A stretch of DNA of 64,000 bases. Source: Oceanicella sp. SM1341 (lineage in GTDB: Bacteria; Pseudomonadota; Alphaproteobacteria; Rhodobacterales; Rhodobacteraceae). The notes beneath the pieces were generated by a model. That model saw only the letters and a program-made list of their open reading frames with translations, made no database searches and was not told where the DNA came from. How positions within the stretch are numbered: position 1 is the stretch's first letter; each line of letters starts with the position of its first letter. The position numbers and the translations under genes are program-made. The stretch is from NCBI RefSeq assembly GCF_003448965.1, contig NZ_QRGC01000026.1, forward strand, positions 28,514 to 92,513, given 5' to 3'. This document shows, piece after piece, positions 56,388 to 64,000 of the stretch.

Positions 56388-59087
56388 GTGTCGCAAGCAC
56401 AACTGACCAGCGCCCGCGGTCTGGGCCCGAAACTCGAGGCGCCCCGGATCGGCGGCAACGTGGTGGGGCGCGCAGAGCACGTGCGGCGGCTCACGGCCGC
56501 GGAGGGCGTGCGCCTCATCCTGCTGCACGCGCCCTCGGGCTTCGGCAAGACGGTGGCCATGGCGCAGCTGCTCGATGCCATGCGCGACGGTGGCAGGGCC
56601 ACGGCCTGGCTCACCCTCGACAGCGCCGACAACGACGCCTCCCGCCTGGTGGCCGGCCTGCAGGCGGCGCTCGACCGCATCGCGGGCGGCCCGGCGCCCG
56701 GGGCTGCGGCCGACACCGAGGGCGCGGCCATCGTCGGGCTGCTGGAGCGGATGGCGGCCCTGCCCGAGCCCTTCGCCCTCTTCCTCGACGATTTCGAGAC
56801 CCTGCGCGAGGGCGGCGTGCTCACCCTCGTCGCCCGGCTGATCCAGACCCTGCCGCGGCACGGGCGGCTGGTGGTGGGCAGCCGCAGCATGCCCGAGCTG
56901 CCCATGGCCCGGCTGCGCGCCACCGGGGAGATGCTCGAGCTCGACATGCGCGCGCTGAGCTTCACCCGCGACGAGACGCGCTCGTTCCTCGCCGGCGCGG
57001 GCGGGGCGGAGCTGGAGGAGGCCGAGCTCACCCGGCTGCATGCCAAGACCGAGGGCTGGCCCGCCGCCCTGCGCCTCGCCTCCATCGTGCTGGCCGGGAC
57101 GGCCGACAGGCGCGGCTTCGTGCAGGCCTTCTCCGGCTCCGACCGGCTGGTGTCGGACTATCTCGCCGAGAACATCCTCGACACGCAGGCGGAGGAGGTG
57201 CGCGGCTTCCTGCTGCGCACCAGCATCCTGCGCGCGCTCGAGCCGGAGCTGTGCGAGGCGCTGGTGCCCGGCTGCGACGGGGCGGCGCTGCTCGAGCGGC
57301 TGGCGGCGGCCAACGTGCTCATCACCCGCATCGACGGGCCGGCGCCGGTGTACCGCTTCCACTCGCTCTTCGCCGCCTACCTGCGCGCCCGCCTCGCCGC
57401 CCGCCACCCGGCCGAGCTGCCGCGCCTGCACGCCGCCGCCATGCGCTGGTATCTCTCGAAGGACCGCCCCGTGCCCGCCATCGACCACGGGCTCGAGGCC
57501 GGGGAGACCGGCCGCGTTCTCGAACTGGTCGGCGAGGTGGGGCAGGCCTGTCTCGAGCAGGGGCGCATCCGCCTGCTCACCCGCTGGTTCGACATGCTGC
57601 CCGAGGCGCTAGTGGCGGGCGCGCCGCGGCTGTGCCTGATGAAGGCCTGGGCCCTGTGCTTCACCCGCGGCCCGCGCGAGGCGGCCGACGTGCTCGACAC
57701 CCACCGGCTCGAGGCGCGGCCCGGGCCCCTGGGCGCGGAGGCGCTCTCGATCCGCACCATGATCCGCGCGATGAGCGACGATTTCCCCGGCGCCGCCGAG
57801 ACCGGGCGCGCGGCGCTGGCCCGCGCCGGCTGCGCCTCGCGCTACAGCCGCACGGTGCTCGCCACCTGCATGGCCAATGCCTTCTCGGTGCTGGGCGCGC
57901 CGGACGCGGCGCTCGCGAACCTCGACGAGGCCCGCGCCGGGCTCGGCGGACCGGCCGAGGACGCCTTCAACACCATGTACTCGGAATCGGTGCAGGGGCT
58001 GATCGACCTGCAGGAAAACCGCTTCCGCGAGGCCAAGGCCCGCTTCCGCCTCGCCGCCTCCGCCCGCCATTCCGACGACCGGCGCCGCTTCAACGGCAAT
58101 GCCTGGGCCGGCGTGCCGCTCGCCTGCGCGCGCTACGAGGAGGACGCGCTGGAGGAGGCCGAGCACCTGCTGCAGGTCTTCCTGCCCATCCTGCGCGACG
58201 TGAGCCTGCCCGACCACCTGGTGCTGAGCCATGTCACCCTGTCGCGCATCGCCTTCCGCCACGGCCAGGTCGACCACGCCTTCGGCTACCTCGCCGAGCT
58301 CGAGCAGGTGGGGCTGCGCCGCAGGCTCGCCCGGGTGGTGGCCGGGGCGCGGCTGGAGCGCGCCCGGCTCTACCTGCGCCAGGGAAACCTCGCGGCGGCG
58401 CGCCACCAGATCGACCGCGCCCGCGACGACGCGCTCTGGGCGAAGGTGCGCGCGCTGCGCCTGCCGGCCAACGACCTCGACACGCTGGAGATCACCGAGG
58501 CGCGGGTGCTGCTGGAGGAGGGCCGGGCGGCCGAGGCGCTCGCGATCCTGGAGGCCGAGGCCGCCGCCGCCCTGCCCCGCCAGCGCCGCCGGCGCCTGCT
58601 GGTGCTCGACTTCCTGCGGGCCGGCGCCCTGCTGCGCCTCGGCGAAACCGCGGCCGCGCGGGAGACGGCGGGCAAGGCGCTGCGCATCGCCGCGCGCGAG
58701 GGCTACCGCCGCCTGCTGCTCGACGAGGGCGAGACCGTGGCCGACGCGGTGCGCGCCTGGGCGGGCCCGGCGCTGGCGGGTGACCTCCCCAGGCGCGAGC
58801 CGGTGTTCGCCGAGTGGCTGCAGTCGATCGTGCAGGCGCTGGGGCCGGGCCGCGCGCCCGGGCCCGCCGAGGCCCCCCGCGCCGCGCCGCTCGACCCGCT
58901 CACCCGCAAGGAACTGCAGATCCTGCGGCTGCTCTCGGAGGGCTATTCCAATGCCGCGATGGCCGAGAAGCTCTTCGTCTCCGACAGCACGGTGCGCACC
59001 CACCTGCGCAACATCAACTCGAAGCTCGACACCGCCAGCCGCACCCAGGCCGTGGCCGCCGCGCGCCAGCTCGGCATCCTGGGCTGA
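56388..59087 (+). CDS. MalT-like LuxR family ATP-dependent regulator
   Basis: An 899-residue LAL/MalT-type regulator. P-loop APSGFGKT lies near residue 45, the Walker B-like FALFLDDFETL follows, then a long repeat-rich helical sensor region, and a C-terminal LuxR helix-turn-helix (LDPLTRKELQILRLLSEGYSNAAMAEKLFVSDSTVRTHLRNINSKL, about 840-890). The GTG start at 56388 has GGAGG upstream. It sits between the transport genes and the acyl-CoA genes and probably activates them through the TCGTCG palindromes. Confidence 0.9.
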   Translation: MSQAQLTSARGLGPKLEAPRIGGNVVGRAEHVRRLTAAEGVRLILLHAPSGFGKTVAMAQLLDAMRDGGRATAWLTLDSADNDASRLVAGLQAALDRIAGGPAPGAAADTEGAAIVGLLERMAALPEPFALFLDDFETLREGGVLTLVARLIQTLPRHGRLVVGSRSMPELPMARLRATGEMLELDMRALSFTRDETRSFLAGAGGAELEEAELTRLHAKTEGWPAALRLASIVLAGTADRRGFVQAFSGSDRLVSDYLAENILDTQAEEVRGFLLRTSILRALEPELCEALVPGCDGAALLERLAAANVLITRIDGPAPVYRFHSLFAAYLRARLAARHPAELPRLHAAAMRWYLSKDRPVPAIDHGLEAGETGRVLELVGEVGQACLEQGRIRLLTRWFDMLPEALVAGAPRLCLMKAWALCFTRGPREAADVLDTHRLEARPGPLGAEALSIRTMIRAMSDDFPGAAETGRAALARAGCASRYSRTVLATCMANAFSVLGAPDAALANLDEARAGLGGPAEDAFNTMYSESVQGLIDLQENRFREAKARFRLAASARHSDDRRRFNGNAWAGVPLACARYEEDALEEAEHLLQVFLPILRDVSLPDHLVLSHVTLSRIAFRHGQVDHAFGYLAELEQVGLRRRLARVVAGARLERARLYLRQGNLAAARHQIDRARDDALWAKVRALRLPANDLDTLEITEARVLLEEGRAAEALAILEAEAAAALPRQRRRRLLVLDFLRAGALLRLGETAAARETAGKALRIAAREGYRRLLLDEGETVADAVRAWAGPALAGDLPRREPVFAEWLQSIVQALGPGRAPGPAEAPRAAPLDPLTRKELQILRLLSEGYSNAAMAEKLFVSDSTVRTHLRNINSKLDTASRTQAVAAARQLGILG

Positions 59088-59115
59088 AGCGGCGCCGGGG
59101 CCGCGCGGGCCAGAA

Positions 59116-59131
59116 TCGTCGGTAGCGACGA
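59116..59131. promoter_or_regulatory. Operator candidate 3: TCGTCG-N4-CGACGA
   Basis: ATCGTCG gtag CGACGAT, an even longer perfect palindrome (18 bases, 59115-59132), 82 bases upstream of the acyl-CoA ligase start. Confidence 0.78.
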
Positions 59132-59213
59132 TGCCCCGCCCCCGGCCCGCGGCTAGCACCGGAGACAAGCGCCGCAAGACCCGCGCCAAGGCGGGCCGGC
59201 AAGGGAGGACAGC

Positions 59214-60764
<1,551 letters not shown>

Positions 60765-60773
60765 GGAGAGCGC

Positions 60774-61934
60774 ATGCGACCCCGACTGCATTTCGAGCCG
60801 GAGCACGACATGTTCCGCGACAGCGTTCGCCGGTTCCTGACCGCCGAGATGGCGCCGCAGGTGGCCCGCTGGCGCGCCCAAGGCCATGTCGACCGCGAGG
60901 CCTTCCTGCGCATGGGGGCCGAGGGCTACCTGTGCATGTGGGCGGGCGAGGAGCACGGCGGCCTCGGCATCACCGACCTGCGCTTCGACCAGGTGCTGCA
61001 GGAGGAGACCGTGCGCCTCACCGACCCCGGCTTCTTCCACAACGCCCATTCCAGGCTGGTGGGCCCCTACCTCGAGCGGCTGGCGACGCCTGCGCAGAAG
61101 GCCCGCTTCCTGCCCGGCGCGGTGCGCGGCGAGACCATCCTCGGCATCGCCCTCACCGAACCCGACGCGGGCTCCGACCTCGCCGCCATCCGCACCCGCG
61201 CGGACGAGCAGCCCGACGGGAGCTGGCGGCTCGACGGCGCCAAGACCTACATCTCCAACGGCGTGATCGGCGATCTCTTCGTCGTCGCCGCCCGCACGGG
61301 CGAGGCGCGCGGCCGGATCGGGCTGTTCCTCGTGACCTCCGACATGGCGGGCTTCTCGCGCGGGCGGCACCTGAAGAAGATCGGCCTGCACGCCCAGGAC
61401 ACCGCCGAGCTGCGCTTCGACGCGGTGCGCGTGCCGGCGGAAAACCTGCTCGGAGACCCCACGCGCGGCTTTGCCTACATGGCCGAATGCCTCGCGGTGG
61501 AGCGGCTGATGAGCGCCATCACCTCCATCGCCCATGCCCAGGCGGCCTTCGAGCTGACATGCGCCTTCATCCTCGAGCGCCGGGCCTTCGGCAAGCCGAT
61601 CGCCGCCTTCCAGAACACCCGCTTCCGCATGGCCGAGATGCGGGCCGAACTCGACGCCGCGCAATCCTTCGTCGACCGCTGCGTGTGCCTTGCCAACGAG
61701 TCCCGTCTCAGCGCGGAGGCCGCCGCCGCCGCCAAGCTCGCCACCTCCGAGACCGAGGGACGGGTGATCGACCAGTGCGTCCAGTTCCACGGCGGCGCGG
61801 GCTACATGGAGGAGTACCGCATCGCGCGCATGTATGCCGATGCCCGGATCAGCCGGGTCTATGCCGGGGCGAGCGAGATCATGCTCGAGATCATCGGCCG
61901 CGGGCTCGGCCTCGGCGAACGCGACCTGACGTGA
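60774..61934 (+). CDS. Acyl-CoA dehydrogenase
   Basis: A 386-residue FAD enzyme. Family segments: EHGGLGITDLRFDQVLQEE, LTEPDAGSDLAAIRTRA (FAD contact), DGAKTYISNGVIGDLFVVAART, and HGGAGYMEEYRIARMYADARISRVYAGASEIMLEII at the C terminus. It introduces the 2,3-double bond in acyl-CoA. The gene follows the ligase by 9 bases. Confidence 0.93.
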   Translation: MRPRLHFEPEHDMFRDSVRRFLTAEMAPQVARWRAQGHVDREAFLRMGAEGYLCMWAGEEHGGLGITDLRFDQVLQEETVRLTDPGFFHNAHSRLVGPYLERLATPAQKARFLPGAVRGETILGIALTEPDAGSDLAAIRTRADEQPDGSWRLDGAKTYISNGVIGDLFVVAARTGEARGRIGLFLVTSDMAGFSRGRHLKKIGLHAQDTAELRFDAVRVPAENLLGDPTRGFAYMAECLAVERLMSAITSIAHAQAAFELTCAFILERRAFGKPIAAFQNTRFRMAEMRAELDAAQSFVDRCVCLANESRLSAEAAAAAKLATSETEGRVIDQCVQFHGGAGYMEEYRIARMYADARISRVYAGASEIMLEIIGRGLGLGERDLT

Positions 61935-61942
61935 GGGCGGCC

Positions 61943-63151
61943 ATGAGCGACGCGATCATCTTCGAGCACGTGCGCACGCCCCGCGGCCGCGGCCGCCCGG
62001 ACGGGGCGCTGCACGCGGTCACACCGCTGAGCCTCGCCGCCCAGACACTGGCCGAGCTGCGCAGGCGGGCGGGTTTCGCGCCGGCCGAGATCGCCGACAC
62101 CGGGCTGGGCATCGTGATGCCGGTGGGCGAGCAGGGCTGCGACCTCACCCGCTTCGCCCTGCTCGAGGCCGGCTGGGGCGAGGGCGCGGCGGGCTACCAG
62201 CTCAACCGTTTCTGCACCTCCGGGCTCGACACGGTGCGCATCGCGGGCGCGCTCGTGGCCTCCGGCCAGGCCGAGGCGGCGGTGGGCGGCGGCGTGGAGA
62301 GCATGAGCCGGGTGCCCATCGGCTCGGACGGCGGGGCGGCCTATTCCGACCCCGCCCTGCTCGCCCGGTTTCCCTACGTGCCCAACGGCCTGGCCGCCGA
62401 CCTGATGGCGAGCCTCGACGGCACCACCCGCGCCGAGGCCGACAGCTATGCCGCCGAGAGCCAGGCCCGCGCCGCCGCCGCGAGGGCCGAGGGCCGCTTC
62501 GCGCGCGCGCTCTTCCCCGTGCGCGGCCCGGGCGGCGAGGTGGTGCTGGAGGAGGACGAGGCCATCCGCCCCGCCACCACGCCCGAGACCCTCGCCGCCC
62601 TGCCGCTCGCCTTCGAGGCGCTCGGCGCCCTCGGCTACGACGACCTGCTGCGCGACCGCTACCCGGGCCTTGAGCGGGTGGAGCACATCCACACCGGCGG
62701 CAATTCGAGCGGTATCGTCGACGGCGCCTGCGCCGTGCTGGTGGGCTCGGCCGCCTGGGGGCGGGCAAACGGGCTCACCCCCCGGGTGCGCATCCGCGCC
62801 TGCGTCTCCCTCGCCTCCGAGCCGCATCTCTCGCTCGCCGGCGTGGTGCCGGCCACCGACGCCGCCCTCGCCCGGGCCGGCATGCAGATCGGCGACATCG
62901 ACCTCTTCGAGGTGAACGAGGCCTTCGCCGCCGTGCCGCTGCGCTACGCCCGCCACTACGGCATCGACCGCGACCGGATCAACGCGAACGGCGGCGCCAT
63001 CGCCCTGGGCCACCCGCTGGGCGCCACCGGGGCGATGCTGCTTGGCACGCTGATCGACGAGCTGGAGCGGCGCGACCTCGGCACCGGTCTCGTGACCCTC
63101 TGCGCCGCTGCCGGCCAGTCCACCGCCATGATCGTGGAGCGCTTCCGATGA
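61943..63151 (+). CDS. Acetyl-CoA C-acyltransferase (thiolase, FadA/FadI-type)
   Basis: A 402-residue thiolase. The catalytic Cys lies in LNRFCTSGLDTV, the His in ANGGAIALGHPLGATGAM and a late Cys in TLCAAAGQSTAMIVERF, where the usual CxGxG is replaced by CAAAG. NEAFAAVPLRYARHYG is conserved. The second thiolase of the window, it should cleave 3-ketoacyl-CoA at the end of the cycle. Confidence 0.92.
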   Translation: MSDAIIFEHVRTPRGRGRPDGALHAVTPLSLAAQTLAELRRRAGFAPAEIADTGLGIVMPVGEQGCDLTRFALLEAGWGEGAAGYQLNRFCTSGLDTVRIAGALVASGQAEAAVGGGVESMSRVPIGSDGGAAYSDPALLARFPYVPNGLAADLMASLDGTTRAEADSYAAESQARAAAARAEGRFARALFPVRGPGGEVVLEEDEAIRPATTPETLAALPLAFEALGALGYDDLLRDRYPGLERVEHIHTGGNSSGIVDGACAVLVGSAAWGRANGLTPRVRIRACVSLASEPHLSLAGVVPATDAALARAGMQIGDIDLFEVNEAFAAVPLRYARHYGIDRDRINANGGAIALGHPLGATGAMLLGTLIDELERRDLGTGLVTLCAAAGQSTAMIVERFR

Positions 63152-64000
63152 CCCGAGCCGCCCCCGCCGGCCCCCCTGCCACCGGCGCGCTGACCCTCTC
63201 CCTCGCCGGGCTGGAGTTCGACGGCTTCGCCGCAGCGCTCCGCGCCGCCCTCGCCCGCGCCCCGACGGGCCTGCTGCTCGACGCCCGCGACGGGCCGGGG
63301 CCGGAGCTGAACCCTCCCGGCGCGCTGCTGGCCCGTTTCGGCACCGCCCCCCCGCGCGACGCGGCCGAGGACCGGGCGCGCGCCCTCAGCGCCTGCCTGC
63401 GCGAGATGGAGACATCCGGAGTGCCGGTCGCCTGCCTCTGGTCCGGCCCGGCCTTCGCGCCCGGCTGGGAGATCATGCTCGCCGCCCATGCGCGGTTTCT
63501 CGAAGGCGACGCCCCCGCCTCGGCCCCCGCCACCGGCCTGCTGCCGGGCGGCGGGGCGGTGCAGCGCCTCGCCCGCCTGCTCGGGGTGGAGGCCGCCTCG
63601 GCCCTGCTCAGCGGCAGCCCCGCCGACGGCGCGGCTCTCGAAGCCTCCGGCCTCTGGACTCGCTGCGAGCCCGGCACCGCCGAGGCCCTAGCGCGGGCGT
63701 GGCTCGCCACCGCCGGCGTCGCCCGCCAGCCCTGGGACGAGCGGGGCTACCGCATCCCCGGCGGCACCGGCGCCACCGCGCCCCATGCCGCGCGCAGCTT
63801 CGCCCTGCCCGCCATCGCCGCGCGCGGCCGGGGCCATGACCGCGAGCCCGCCCCCCTCGCCCTGCTCCGCGCGCTCTACGAGGGCACGCAGCTGCCGATG
63901 GACGCCGCCCTCGCCCGCGAGGCGCAGATCGCGGGCGCCCTGCTCGCCGAGGGCACCGCCCTGCGCCGCCTGCGCGACCTGCCGATCCTGACCTTCTGCA
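63148..64000 (+). CDS. FadJ-like multifunctional enzyme, N-terminal part (cut by window edge)
   Basis: The frame starts at ATG 63148, overlapping the thiolase stop by 4 bases, and is open to the window end (284 codons). The crotonase-like half is visible: GWEIMLAAHARFL, GLLPGGGAVQRLARLLGVEAASALLSGSPADGAALEASGLW and PWDERGYRIPGG, the latter typical of FadJ/FadB. The N-terminal strand segment is unusually diverged and the usual oxyanion motif is hard to see, so the hydratase half might be weak. The dehydrogenase half would lie beyond the window. Confidence 0.78.
   Translation, partial: MTRAAPAGPPATGALTLSLAGLEFDGFAAALRAALARAPTGLLLDARDGPGPELNPPGALLARFGTAPPRDAAEDRARALSACLREMETSGVPVACLWSGPAFAPGWEIMLAAHARFLEGDAPASAPATGLLPGGGAVQRLARLLGVEAASALLSGSPADGAALEASGLWTRCEPGTAEALARAWLATAGVARQPWDERGYRIPGGTGATAPHAARSFALPAIAARGRGHDREPAPLALLRALYEGTQLPMDAALAREAQIAGALLAEGTALRRLRDLPILTFC

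Noticed and set aside
53404..56400. About 1000-codon minus-strand frame antisense to the TRAP genes
   Set aside because: Its His/Gly/Arg-rich low-complexity translation mirrors the codon bias of the TRAP genes on the plus strand.

Overview
The window is high-GC DNA whose gene content and style (class II ribonucleotide reductase, TRAP transporters, DUF1489, many acyl-CoA genes) suggest a Rhodobacteraceae-type alphaproteobacterium. This assignment is inferred from gene content only; no rRNA or tRNA gene was seen.

Left chromosomal segment (1-9459): a cut-off MFS exporter, a short heptanucleotide tandem repeat, a small ACT-domain protein, an Old Yellow Enzyme/SnoaL-like pair divergent from a LysR regulator, and a four-gene cluster of two luciferase-like flavin enzymes and two SnoaL-like proteins. 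It looks like accessory redox/secondary metabolism.

Mobile element (9460-46658): a 37.2-kb Tn7/Tn5053-like transposon. Its ends share the inverted terminal repeat TGTAGGACCCAC and are flanked by an exact 5-bp duplication, CCCGA (9455-9459 and 46659-46663). Transposition genes tnsA-like, tniA, tniB and tniQ lie at the left end on the minus strand; tniA has an in-frame TGA. The rest is cargo, mostly defence-like: a HipBA toxin-antitoxin pair; a three-gene cassette of an MBL-fold hydrolase, an E2-E1-JAB triple fusion and a patatin phospholipase, divergent from a WYL regulator and with no cyclic-nucleotide synthase; a helicase / PD-(D/E)XK-like / DUF1156 methylase / DUF499 ATPase operon; an AddB-like / AddA-like / HNH operon; a Fic protein with a small partner; and a Lon-like AAA ATPase at the right end. 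Two decayed IS3-family fragments bracket the helicase-methylase operon.

The element sits 24 bp past the stop codon of nrdJ, a geometry like that of Tn7 downstream of glmS. nrdJ has tandem NrdR-box-like sites upstream.

Right chromosomal segment (46683-64000): nrdJ, a DUF1489 gene, then a catabolic regulon of thiolase, enoyl-CoA hydratase, nitronate monooxygenase-like enzyme, TRAP transporter, MalT/LuxR-type regulator, acyl-CoA ligase, acyl-CoA dehydrogenase, second thiolase and a cut-off FadJ-like protein. The palindrome TCGTCG-N4-CGACGA occurs before three of its transcription units and is the probable operator. A G12 tract lies just upstream of the regulator start.
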